A stretch of 64,000 nucleotides of DNA, from contig OY986970.1 in assembly GCA_963920575.1 (NCBI GenBank), forward strand, positions 21,893,274 to 21,957,273, read 5' to 3'. Both the position numbers and the translations under genes were made by a program. The stretch comes from Narthecium ossifragum. Taxonomy: Eukaryota; Streptophyta; Magnoliopsida; Dioscoreales; Nartheciaceae. The notes beneath the pieces were generated by a model. The model was not told where the DNA came from and searched no databases. It saw only the letters and a program-made list of their open reading frames with translations. Of the stretch, positions 44,431 through 56,151 are shown piece by piece. Each line of letters opens with the position of its first letter. Within the stretch, counting starts at the first letter, position 1.

Positions 44431-47282
44431 AAACTCTGTTACCGGGTAAAAATGGACGGATTGGATCTAATACGACCGTCCATGACTTGGGGCCTATATA
44501 TAGGGATCTTGGCTCTTATTTTGGGGATCGTTTTTCTAGCCTTCTTCCCTCCTTTGAGCTTTAGAGAGAAGTTAGAGAGAGTTAGAGATTTCTTCTCTAA
44601 TTCTTAGGGATTTAGGACTCTAAAGGTGGATTTTGATCGAGAAGATGGGTCAAGCCTCCTCCTCCATGGATCTCCTAACCAAGATGAGTAACTAAAACCT
44701 CCCTCCTTGGGAATTCCTTGTTGTCTTAGGGCCTTTCTTAGATTTCTCCTGGATTTCTTGATGTAATAAATTTCTTGAGACAAGTTTTGTATGAATTCAT
44801 TTCTATTTCCATGTTTCTTTAATGAAATCCATCGTTGAATGGTTTGAATGCCTCTTCTTGCATGTGATTGTATGAGAATTAGATGCTTGATAGTGTTTGG
44901 TTTTATTCCTCAAAGAATAGGTCATGCTAGAACCATGATCAATCCTCTTGGAGGTTTGTGGATCCTAAGATAGGACCTTGTGGTGCTAGAACCACCCTAT
45001 TCTTATCTTAGATGTGAAATTAGATTGATGTATTAAAGCCACCTCAATCCAAGACTTTATTCATACGAAATCTTGGTTTGTTCTCAGACAATTTGACCTT
45101 AAGCTGGCAATTATTGAGCAATGATTGAATTAAAGCCTCAATCATCGAATCTAACCTAGTAACCCATGCCATAGGGTGATTGATAAGTCACTAAATATTC
45201 ATAATTAAACCCCTTAACTTATTTTTGTTAGCCCGAGAGTGTTTTTATTTAATAGTTTGTTAGTTGATTTCAGGTTTAATGAAAATTCAAGATAGAAAAT
45301 ACAGAAAAGAGTTAATATGCTGAAAATACGCTGCTTCGCTTTCAGTTTGGAAAGAATTCGTCATAATCTCCAGAAAATTCTTAAATTCTTGAATTTTCGA
45401 CGACTACTAGAAGACATCAAGATGAACAATTTTCATGTTGAACGTTTCACCAAATTCTATACATAAGTTCAAGAATTATCAAGACGAAGTTGCCTGGTAA
45501 AACCAGTCTGGATGATCAATCATAAGAACGATCGATCGGTCGGGCAGAAGATAAGTTTTAGAAAGATTAGAAAGTGAGTTCTGATTGAGTTGTAATTGTT
45601 TTGGCCGAGTTCCTCCTTCTAAAAAGAGGTTTTCTGGCCGAAAATCAGAGGTCACAATAGAGAAAAAAGAGACGATTAGGGTTTTTGAAGATGGTGGAAT
45701 CAAGGCGTGGATCCCTACTGCTCTTCATCAAATCTATGGCTTCCATCTCCAAGATGAGTGGCTAATTCCCTTACTTATGAATCTCATGAAGCTTTAGAAT
45801 ATCTTCTTTGTATTTTTCTAGTTTGAATCTTGTATTTCTTGTTCTGAACATGATCTTATGGATGTGATTTTAATGATAATAGAGTTGAAGGAACAGAGTT
45901 TCCTTGATGTATTTTTAGGCCTACAGGATTTCTTTGATTGACTGTAGTGATCCATAAGATAGTTTTAATGTGGTTTGTGAATGTCCGATGAGATATTTTA
46001 TGCTTAGTGACGATAGGTTGTGCTAATGTTACCCCGAAAAAAAAGGAATGTATAAATGTTTGTGGGTGTCATCCCTGAAAAACCTCAGGAGACTATAACT
46101 CGTCCGCTGGGGTAACCATGGGTTTAAAGGCTTGTTGCACATCCTAAATGCAATCGTAAGGCCTACGAAGTGGCTAGTTAGATTTACTGCTTTCATTTTA
46201 TCTTTTCTTTGCTCGAGAACTAGCAAAGTGTAAATTAGGGGGTGTGATGAGTCACGAAATATTCATAATTAAACCCCTTAACTTATTTTTGTTAGCCCGA
46301 GAGTGTTTGTATTTAATAGTTTGCTAGTTGATTTCAGGTTTAATGAAGATTCAAGATAGAAAATACATAAAAGTGTTAATATGCTGAAAATACGCTGCTT
46401 TGCTGTCAGTTTGGAAAGAATTTGCCATAATCTTCAGAAAATTCATAAATTCCTGAAATATGAAGAACTACTAGAAGACATCAAGATGAACAACTTTCAT
46501 GTTGGAAATTTCACCAAATTCTGTACAGATGTTCAAGAATTATCAAGACGAAGTTGGTTGGTAAAACCAATCTGGATGATCAATCGGCCAGAAGGACGAT
46601 CAATTTTTTGAACAGTGACGATCAATTGGTCATAAGAACGATCGATCGGTCGGGCAAAAGATAAGTATTAGAAAGATTAGAAAGTTAGTCCTGATTGAGT
46701 TGTAATCGTTTTGGTCGAGTTCCTCATTATAAAAAGAGGTTTTCTGGCCGAAAATCAGAGGCCACCATTGAGAAAAAAGAGAGGATCAGGGTTTCTGAAG
46801 ATGGTGGAATCAAGGCGTGGATCCCTACTACTCTTCATCAATTCTTTGGCTTCCATCCCCAAGATGAGTGGCTAATTCCTTTACATAGGGATGTCATGAA
46901 GCTTTAGGATATCTTCTCTGTATTTTTCTAGTTTGAATCTTGTATTTCTTGTTGTAGACATGATCTTATGGATGTGATTTTAATGATAATAGAGTTGAAG
47001 GAACAGAGTTTTGTTGACGTATTTTTAGGCCTACAGATTTTCTGTAATTGACTGGAGTGATCCATAAGATAGTTTCAATGTGGTTTGTGAATACCCAATG
47101 AGATACTTTGTGCTTAGTGAGGATAGGTTGTGCTAAGGTTACCCTGAAAATAAGCTATGCTATTCGAAGATAAAGTATGCATTTGGAAAACACTTATTTT
47201 CTTTTAGGGATTCTTGTAAGTTTAAGAAGCTATGAATTTATAATGTCTAGATAAGAAAATAAGAGAATAACTAGAGAATACA

Positions 47283-50200
47283 TGTGAGGACCAGTACCTC
47301 CGACTTGGTCGAACTGCGTTAGGTTGAGGGTCTGGTTTTGTGGTTTGGCTCGGATTGCCTTGGGATGCGATTGGTTGATTGCATCGCTGTTTTTGGACTC
47401 CAAGGGCAATTTGTTAAATTACGCATTGGCAGTCGATTTTACACCCGCATTGTACACACACTGCCTTGGATTGACGTATGTGATTGATTAGGACCTTAAG
47501 GGCGCTTTCGATCGGAAGATCGGAGCTCGATCAGGAAAGATCGAAATGGACGGTTGTGATCTATTCCAGCTTTCTATAAATACCCCTATCTTTTCGCTCT
47601 CTTCTCTTTCCTTTTTATTTCTCTCTTCCTCTATCCCTCGTTGGCTGCCGGCGTGGAGCTCCAGCTGCAACATTTCGATGTGGATCCGCGGCGATCGGAG
47701 TTGAGGATATTGTAGATCGCCTGCACGTCTATACATGTAAGTGTTTCTACCCGATTCTGGTGAACCTGTAGCCCTTAGATTGCTTTATTATGCTTTGTAG
47801 TTGTTGTGTGTTTTGGAATGCTTTGATTTTTTGTATTCTTATTCCTTAGCATATTTAGAAGATAACTACTGTGTTGTTTCTGTATTCTATCGAACGAAAT
47901 CAGTATTTTTGTCGGTTTTTCGACGGGGTCAGACTCAGATCTGATATTTCAGGATCTGAGTTTGGTTTTCATTACATGAATTAATTCCCCACCATCAAAT
48001 AGACCTTCATGCAAAGTTTGAATGGATTTCATAGCCGTTTAATAGATCAAATCCAACAAATTCAGGTTTTCGTCGGTTTTGTTGGCTTTTGGGTAATTTG
48101 ATTTAATTCGCAGGATTTGATCATCCAAAGTTGGATTTCTTAGTGTCATTAGATTACCTACATCTAATTGCACATGCCTATCAAGTTTGGTTTGATTCCG
48201 ACGAGTTTTGATTGTCGAAATCCAAGAATTTGGATTTCAGCCACTATTCAACTTTCCTGCCGACTTATGAAGTATCGATCATTTGGGTAAAATGACCGAT
48301 CACTTTTCTTGAAGTGTTTTGTCTCGTCTGAAGGATGATTAGATCGATCATTTCTCCTAGATAGGGGGAGCACTTGGAGGGGATCGATCATTTCCTTCCA
48401 GGCAGGGAACACTCTTAAGGAAGATCAATCTTCCTTGGGAGTGAAGATCGGTCATTTGTCATTGATAGTGAGTACCCATATAAATGATCGAAAATCTTGG
48501 GTAAGATGATCGATCTTTTATATACTTATTTGTTATAATTGATCCGAATTTGGTGTTTTCAGTTTCTTTTCAGTCCAAATATCTCGTGTGGCTTTCCGAA
48601 TGATAGGTAAGGATTATTATAACATTTTAATCAGGATTTTGATGGGTTTATCCTTGGATTACGCCGTTAATTGGATTCTGGATCGGTTTACCGGTTTCTA
48701 CCGTTTTCAAGCAGTTCCCCAATAAACATGTTATACGTATATGAACAGATAGTTTGTGATTGCTTTAATAGCTTTCCTAACCCTTGTACATAGCCATTTA
48801 AAGCTTTGTGGAATGTGTAGAGTAAATGGGCCAAAGGTGTGCCCTGTATGCCTAGTATAGATTTACTGCATTGATTAATAGCCCCACTGTTTGCTAGCGT
48901 GCGCCGGGGGCATAACCCGTTGTACTGGTAGATTATATATCTTATTGTGTGGTTTGGTCGGGGTTGTATCCCCTTGTTGCAAATTTCGGTTGACAGCTGT
49001 GGACGTCATTGTAATGCCGAAATTTGCTCGATTGTTGTTGTTGCTTAGCTGTTGGCCAGTAACCTACGGGGTAACTGTGAAACCTTAGTCTGTCAGGTGC
49101 CGGAGAGCACTGAAGACTATTGTACATCTCTGTTATCATTATCGCTTTGCTCTAATCGTTGTATTGTTAGTATAACTTATATGTATTTAAGGCCCTTGCT
49201 ATGCTCACCTAATCGCTTACAAATGCGTCGTTAAAACGTTGCAAAGTCAATCAAGAATAAAATTTATAAACCCTTATTCCGAATACTAAACTATGGGGTA
49301 GAATAGTAATGAAATACGGGATCGAACCACAGGGAAAACTTTGATTACGAATGAGAAATCAGAATTAAATCTCGGAACTCTAAATCTAAAGCGAAAAGGA
49401 TTGATTTGGATTTTTAAAACTGATTAATTAAAACTAGTTAAGAAAGCGATGTAAAAAGATTGAAATATATTAATGAGAGAAAACCTAGGGATTACTCAAT
49501 CCACTTTAGTTTCACTTCCTGTATTATCTAATTATCCTCTTGTTTTCTTATCTAGATATTATAGATTCATAGCTTCTTAAGCTCACATGAATCCTTAAAA
49601 GAAGGAGAGTGTTTTCCAAAGGCATATTTTATCTTCGATTAGCATAGATTGTCTTCGGGGTAACCTTAGCACAAGCTATCGTCACTAAGCATAAAATATC
49701 TCATCGGTTATTCACAAACCACATAAAAACCATTCTATAAATCTCTACTATCAATCACCGAAATCAAGTAGGACTCAAGATACGTCAAGGAACTCTGTTC
49801 CCTCAACTCTTTTATCATTAAAAACAAATCTATAAGATCATGTCCAGAAAAAGAATACAAGATTCAACTAGAAAAATACAAGGAAGATCTACTAAAGCTT
49901 CATGAGATCCCTAAGTACAGAATTAGCTACTCATCTTTGTGATGGAAGCCATAGATTCGATGACGAACGATTGGGATCCACGCTGTAGCTCCATCTTCTC
50001 CAGAGAATCTTCCAAACCCTAATTCTCTCTTTTCTCTCTATGGGGACCTCCAATTTTCGACCAGCAAACACCTTTTTATAGGTGTATTCCTGGACTTAGG
50101 GTTATGGCTAAGTTGGACTCATTCTACAACTCGGTTCCTTGAATTAATTCCTGGCTGTCCTACTCCGGTCGCAACTGGGTCCAATAAAGCCAGAATTTCA

Positions 50201-51510
50201 AAATGTGCTCAACATGAAAGATGTAGATTAGGAAGTCTTCTGTCCTAACCCGAAGAGTTTACATTATGTGGACTTATCTGGAATATTTGGCGAATATTCT
50301 CCTGATCGTCGACGGACCAGTTTCCCAGCATCTGTTTATCTTCATAGTCTTTAAACCTGGTATTAATCCGTCAGGAAGCTTGCAAATTGTTCAACATGAA
50401 AGTTGTTCGTCTTGATATCTTCTAGCTGTCCTCCAAATTTCAAGAATTTAGAATTTATCTGGAGAATTGGAAGAATTCTTTTCAAACTGCCAGCGGAGCG
50501 GCGTAATTTCCACATATTAGTCTATTTCTGTATTTTCTAACTTGAATCTTCATTAAACCTGAAATTAACTAACAAACTATTAAATACAAACACTCTCGGG
50601 TTAAAAAATGTAAATTTAGGGGTTTAAATATGAATATTTAGTCACTAATCATCACCCCTTTGGCTAGCTATAGGCTATGCCTAGTCCTGTATAATTGATG
50701 TCATATTTTTGCATGCAGATATCTCTTTATCTATGCCTGAGCATTGCATGCATCTTGTTTGCATCATAACATAAGGGTAGGGCATGGGTGAATAGGGTCT
50801 TCACCGATCCGAGCCTCTCAGGTAGCTCGGATCTAGCTCTAGGACCGTGGTTGGGTAGTAAGGACTAGGGCGTGATTGTTATGCTAAATCACTGTATTGT
50901 CGAGGATGTGTCTAGTTGGCTACTATATGTTGTTTGAGGGGTAGAGGTCGCCCAGAGTTCTAGTCTCATGCTCAGTATTCGTATTAAGGGAAGTTACGTG
51001 CAGCCCTGGGTCCTACGCCCTGTTGTTTCAGCGCTGGAGCGCTTGGTTGTTGTGAGGGACGACTGTTGACAGTGGAGGTCACAGGTCGCGTGCCCTGGGG
51101 TAGGCGGTGGACGTAATGTGAGTTTCTTTTAGAGATGAGACAGAACCCAGGACTTTATAGTTTCTCTTCCTTTCTGTGCGACGTAGAATAGAGTATAACC
51201 CTACTGAGCTTTGTTGCTCACTCCTACCCGGTCTGTGTTTGCAGGTGCAGTTGTTAGCTCATCCTCAGTTGTTACCTTTTGAGAATGATGTACTTAATAT
51301 TTAATATATAAAATCTTGTTCCCTCTTTGATTGAGTTCTATTCCGCAATATTTATCTCTAGTTTGTTAGATTTCCTATTATGTCATTGGAAGTCTTTAAG
51401 TTCAATTTATTATGCCATTGGAAGATTTCCTATTATGCCATCGGATGTAAATAGTGTAGGTTTCCCGTCACGTCCTGGTCCGGATGGGTTTTCTGGGCGG
51501 GGGTGTGACA
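47283..51510 (+). mobile_element. Solo Tekay-like LTR, TSD ATACA
   Basis: TGTGAGGACCAGTACCTCCG to GGTTTTCTGGGCGGGGGTGTGACA, TSD ATACA at 47278-47282 and 51511-51515. About 2.8 kb without the nested LTR at 49210-50651. TATAAATA at 47575-47582, leader, then a strong 5' splice-site match ACAT|GTAAGTG at 47737, and the conserved block CCCTACTGAGCTTTGTTGCT ... CTGTGTTTGCAG|GTGCAG at 51200-51250. GATCGATCATTT-type repeats occur at 48270-48540. Confidence 0.92.
49210..50651 (-). mobile_element. Innermost solo Athila-like LTR, inverted, TSD TCACC
   Basis: Reverse complement of the 12283 LTR family: the left edge TAATCGCTTACAAATGCGTC is the LTR 3' end and the right edge TATTTAGTCACTAATCA its 5' end. 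TSD TCACC at 49205-49209 and 50652-50656. The terminal dinucleotide at the left edge has changed (TA for TG). Minus-strand TATA (CCTATAAAAAGGTG) near 50075-50090. Confidence 0.9.
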
Positions 51511-52218
51511 ATACATGAAGTGAAACTAAGTGGATTGAGTAATCCCTATGTTTTCTCTCTTTGGTCTATTTTAATCTTTTTATATTGCTTTCTTAATTAG
51601 TTTTAATTAATCAATTTCCAAAATCCAATAAACTCTTCATTGTTTTAGGATTAGAGTTTTGAGATTTAATTTTGCTTTTGTTGTTTAAATCAAAAGTTTC
51701 CCTGTGGACCGACCCGGATTTCATCACTATTCTATTCTATTAGTTTAGTTTTTGAATAAGGGTATATAAATATATATATTTCTAAATTGTGGATTGCATA
51801 CGATTTAATGACATCATTTCATGAGATATCAGTGATCCTAACCCGACGCCTCATTAGCGGTGAGCGATATTAATCCTACGCTCATTGACCTTTGATATTG
51901 GTTGTCTCAAGAGATGTTATTCATGTTGATTCCTAGAGAAAATTCTCAACCCTAATTCAAATTTGGAATTCCCTAGGTCTATCTTTCTTGATAAATTCTC
52001 ACTTTCTAGTTGTTCGATTACTTTAGTTAAAAATACTTGAAACCCAATTTAACGTCACTATTGTTGAGTTTATATCTTGTACTTCAATTCGACCATCCAA
52101 TTCCTCGAGGAATCGACCCATACTCCCACTAACTACGTTATAGTTAATTAGTAGTCCGGTAAATTGTTTTGATCGCTTTTAATATACATAACGACACATT
52201 TTAAGGCGCATCACCAAC

Positions 52219-52800
52219 ACATTCCAAAAAATAGGAACATGTGCACGCACCATCATCCACCTGACCGTGTCTAACAAGATGCAATATCATATTTGCGCTA
52301 CACCATTTTGTTAAAGAGTAATAAACGACCAACTATTTGACTATCCTTTTCTTCACAGAGCACGTCCAATTCCTCAAATAGATACTCACAGTATTGATCG
52401 CCAAGAGCCGAAATGCTCTTGCCTAACTGATTCTCAGCCTTAAAGATAGGGAATCTGAAGCAAACCAAATGCTTCGGACTCATGGGAGATCAGGTAGATA
52501 CGTTCAAAATATGTTAGTCATCTATAAACATGATAAAGATCAAATGCATCATGTCATCTATAAACATGATAAAAATCATATTTGCAATTTTATTAGATGT
52601 CATATTGGCTTCGCCAAATGATTTTCTAGTTGTCTTTCCCAAGAAGCAACTTCACAAATGGGTAGGATGACTTGCGAGATGTCTCGAATCCAACGTGACT
52701 TGATCTAGCACTACCAAGTGTAGAATTACTTTGAGCATAACCTAGGACGTATCATAGGATGATTCTTTGGAAAAGACAAAGCTAGAGTACTCAATATGTG
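52219..52800 (-). pseudogene. Copia integrase core (SIRE-like), decayed
   Basis: On the minus strand: KLLLGKTTRKSF (the zinc-finger end C..CLLGK), then FKAENQLGKSISALGDQYCE and YLFEELDVLCEEKD, matching the SIRE-type core (F...VENQLGK.IK.LRSDRGGEY...F...). After a stop at 52298 and shifts comes LLDTVRWMMVRAHVPIFWNV, matching R.LLDMVRSMM...LP..FW. Catalytic Asp/Glu positions are not all preserved. The protein continues at 43777. Confidence 0.75.
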
Positions 52801-52991
52801 AAATCATTTGTGTTTGAGCCAAATGCTAGGGTTTCCTATAGTTTAAACCAAATAAGCTAACAACTTTTAATGGGTCAAATGGAATCGACAAGAACAAAGC
52901 ACGCCATAAAGGTTAAACTACGCCTATGTTGCATGTCTAGTCAATGCACCCCTAAAGGTAGCATATCATAAGTAGACTAACCCAATAACTT
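52801..52991. other. Unassigned stretch between Copia and Athila-like fragments
   Basis: AT-rich, no clear coding sequence; probably more of the Copia interior. Confidence 0.3.
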
Positions 52992-54330
52992 CATTAAAAC
53001 CATCTCATAAATCTCTACAATCAATCATAGAAATCATGTAGGACTGAAAGTACGTCAAGGGAACTCTGTTCCTTCAACTCTATTAACAATAAAACCATAT
53101 TCATGAGATCATGCATCGAGAAGTTCACAACAATCCAACTAAAGAAAAATCAAAACTACACTAGGGTTTCATGAATAATCCTAAGTACAATAATTAGCTA
53201 CTCGTATTTTGGATGAACGCCATCGGCTTGGAATATGAAGTTGTCACCATCCACATCCTCGCCGTCTTCTCCTTAATTCCCTCTCCAAAGATTGTCAAAA
53301 AGATGTGAAACTCGGCTGAAATAACCCCTTTATATAATAGAAACCCTTAATCCCGGAATTAGGAGTTATAGTTGAACTTAAACTCTAATTTCCCTAAATT
53401 CCGGGCTGCTGATGTCATCGGAGCGATCCATCAGACTCAAATCCTATCCATCGCTCTAGTCGGTCTGACTGGGTAGTTAACTGCCACGTCATTAATTCAT
53501 TTTAGCTTTTATCAAATTTCAGCCTTCATAGATCCAATTGTGCTTCAAAACTGGCGCAAATATATACGGAATCTCACACAGTCTTCAACATGAAAGTTGT
53601 AGATCTTGAAGTCTTCTTTCGTCTCTCAGAATTGCAGAATATTTGAAATTTTGTAGAATTTCTGGTGATTTATTTCCAAACAGTCGACGGAGCAGTCTTT
53701 TTGCAGAATTTACTGATTTTTGGTCGAATTTCTTGTATTTCTTCTCAAATCCTACTTTAACCTTAAATCAACTAACAAACTATTAAATAAAACTACTCTA
53801 GGCCTAACAAAAGTAATTTAAGGAGTTTAATTATGAATAGTTAGTGACTTATCACACCCCCCAACTTACACTTTGCTAGTTCTCGAGCAAAAAAAAGATA
53901 AAAAGAAATAAGTAAATCTAACTAGACACTTTCGTAGGTCTCACTATTGCACTTAGCATTTGCAACAAGCTTTTAAACCCCTGGGTTATCCCAGTGGAGG
54001 AGTTATAGTCTCCTAAGGGTAATTAAAATACTTCAAGAAAGCCAAATATATAACCCGAAGAAACAAAGAAAGAAGTTCATGCCTTAAAGAATAATTTGAA
54101 TATCTATCTCCAACATCGCATCATTGTTTGATGAACATATCAAGATGCACAAAAAACTGTTCCAGTATTTCATCTTAAATAAGAAGTCAAATGAAACAAA
54201 TGCATATAGTGATGTCTTCATCCTTCACTAAATATCGCCTGAAAGTCTCTAAAGCACCCTCCAATAGCAAACTTGAAACTACTTCCTTGAACCTTGCTAT
54301 CACCTTAGTAGAAAACCAGAGCAAATGACT
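52992..54330 (-). mobile_element. Athila-like fragment: 3' LTR part and 3' interior
   Basis: On the minus strand the interior runs from about 54330 to the purine tract AAGTTGGGGGGTG (53855-53867); the LTR starts at 53854 (TGATAAGTCACTAACTATTC) and is truncated near 52992. A minus-strand TATA box (TATTATATAAAGG) is at about 53325-53340. It matches the end of the element at 19900-21539 and the copy at 46040. No TSD, no coding sequence. Confidence 0.8.
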
Positions 54331-55073
54331 TCATTCTAAGAGTTTGATTGAAGTATCTCACAAATAGATGAATTAAGTGACTACATTTATGCTTTCCAAA
54401 ACTACATTTATGTCTACATCCTTCACTAAACATCACCTGAAAGTCTCTTTTGTTTGTTGCATTCGACCAGATTGTCATTCATATGTTCACTGTCTTGTTA
54501 TATCTGCAAAACTAAAGCTAGCTAAGATCCTAAACTGCATTTCAATGCCTTGTAGAATTAGTTTTTGTGACTAATTTGGGCATTTGACATGGCAATTAGC
54601 ATGCCTAGCTGGTCAGTTTAATGTATATGTGGAAGATTTGTGCAAAGACCATGATGCTTCACCTAAAATTTGATTATTCTAATTATGTAAAGACTATGAT
54701 GCATCACCTAAAATTTCTGATTATTTCTAATTTTGACCAGGACGACCACGCTCTACAAAATCAACTAACATTTATACTGCTACCATTTTCATAACTCTAA
54801 CACTTGACATCCTTACAAATTGGGAATAAGATCAATTGATATGGTGCCTACAACCATGGTGGGGGTGCTGTAACATTTCTATTGCTATCGTTTGTTCGAA
54901 ATTACAATAGTTTGCATGATTTCTGACCAATTATGTCCAAATTATAGACATGTACTTGTCTTAGAGATAGTCTATGCTCTTAAAGAAGTTACAACATCTT
55001 ATCTTTGCATATTAAAAATAGATATCAGATAAAATGGACAGGTTTAGATTTCAATGAGATAATAACTAATATA
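54331..55073. other. AT-rich DNA without recognised features
   Basis: Short direct repeats only (ATGATGC.TCACCTAAAATT at about 54645 and 54695). Nothing codes. Confidence 0.4.
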
Positions 55074-55289
55074 GTCTTTGTGAGGACCCATTTACAAAAT
55101 TGAGGACCTATATGCAAATACCACTCTTTGTAGGGGTTTTTAGCAAAGCAGCTATCTGACAATATATAACCCTAATAACCGTAAACCGGGATCACACCCT
55201 AAACCTTTCTTCGCTACGTCCTTCTCCAGCCACCACCCGCGAAGAGGCGAGAGGAACTTGACGCTGCCACCGTGATCGTCGCCGTCGGC

Positions 55290-55312
55290 GGGGGGGGGGG
55301 GGGGGGGGGGGG
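55290..55312 (+). repeat. Run of 23 G
   Basis: Uninterrupted G tract in the LTR leader region, followed by TGGGG. Prone to G-quadruplex formation and to length error in assembly. Confidence 0.9.
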
Positions 55313-56024
55313 TGGGGATGTTTCGCCATCGGAAGGTAGACCGCCTTCTTCCCCTATTCCTTTCTCCATGACCGTGCCCTTCCCCTCACCGTGTTCTCCC
55401 CCACATCGCGATCTCCTCCAATGGGTTTCCTCCGATCGGTTGATGGTTAGTTGTTTTTCTAGTAGATATGTTGGGATTTCAACCGATCGGTGCACTTTCT
55501 CTGCCTTATGCGTATCTTGTTTTGGATTGTTGCATGGTGATTTGTTTTCTTTTGGATCCAGTTCTCCCAACCTGGTTCAGAGACCGATCAGTTCTTCTCC
55601 GTTGTATGTTTGCTTGTTGGATCACCTACTGGCTTTTGGATTTCCATTGTTGTCTCTCCTTTTGGATCGAAATCAGGGGAGGATATGGTTGCGGGGCATT
55701 AGGTGCTTGCTGTTTCATTTTTCATTTGGATAGTGGCTGTCTCCTGAGCATGCATGTAAGGTGTTTGAGGAATTGTTTCTATGCCGCAGTAGCTTGGGTG
55801 GGGGTGGATCTCTCTGTTCATTTTTTTCTCGGACCGTGTATGGATTGCTACTGGGTATTGATTATGGAAACAGATGACAAGAACAAGGGATTTGGTTCCT
55901 AGTCCTTCCTTAATTCTAGCTCTATTTCTTAATCTTTGCAAGTTCTGAATTGCATACTTCCGTGAACAAGCTTTATGTTAGCATGAGTTGTTGTGGGGGC
56001 TTTTCTTCTTTTTTCATGAATGGC

Positions 56025-56151
56025 TATGCACAATTGCTGCAAGGCTAGGGTCTGCTGAACACTAAAGCCAAACCTTGGCTGTGGAGTTCTGATTCTCTCT
56101 AGGTTTGGCTTTAGTGTTCAGCAGACCCTAGCCTTGCAGCAATTGTGCATA
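56025..56151. repeat. Perfect 51-bp inverted repeat with 25-nt loop
   Basis: Left arm 56025-56075 (TATGCACAATTGCTGCAAGG ... GCCAAACCT) is the exact reverse complement of 56101-56151; loop 56076-56100. It lies in the intron-like part of the solo LTR. Confidence 0.97.

Larger units (their letters stand above)
45181..51831 (+). mobile_element. Internally deleted Athila-like element, TSD GTGAT
   Basis: TSD GTGAT at 45176-45180 and 51832-51836. Left LTR 45181 to about 46036 is cut short and joined, at GAAAAAAAAGG, to the last ~200 bp of the interior (46040-46244, same as 19900-20095). A polypurine tract and the 3' LTR starting at 46245 follow. The 3' LTR is itself split at 47283-51515 and resumes at 51516 to end ATGAGATATCA at 51831. 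PBS, gag and protease are gone. Both LTRs carry CGATCGATCGGTCGG near 45530 and 46635. Confidence 0.9.
43783..52213 (+). mobile_element. LTR C: outer solo LTR of a four-level nest
   Basis: Ends TGATAACTCACAAATTGTGC and ATTTTAAGGCGCATCA; about 1.78 kb once the inner elements (45181-51836) are removed. Flanks GTAAC (43778-43782) and CCAAC (52214-52218) look like a decayed TSD: removing the LTR and one copy restores the Copia integrase frame (FWNVL-LIAAYIL). TATATATA at 44495-44502 precedes a short leader. It carries the densest GGATCGATCC array of the window. Confidence 0.8.

Noticed and set aside
55272..55733. 153-codon ORF starting in the poly-G region
   Set aside because: Lies in a solo LTR, includes the G run as polyglycine, and is not shared with sister LTRs.
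56025..56151. Annotated microRNA gene
   Set aside because: A 51-bp perfect stem with a 25-nt loop is possible as a young hairpin, but there is no evidence of transcription or processing, so only the inverted repeat is reported.
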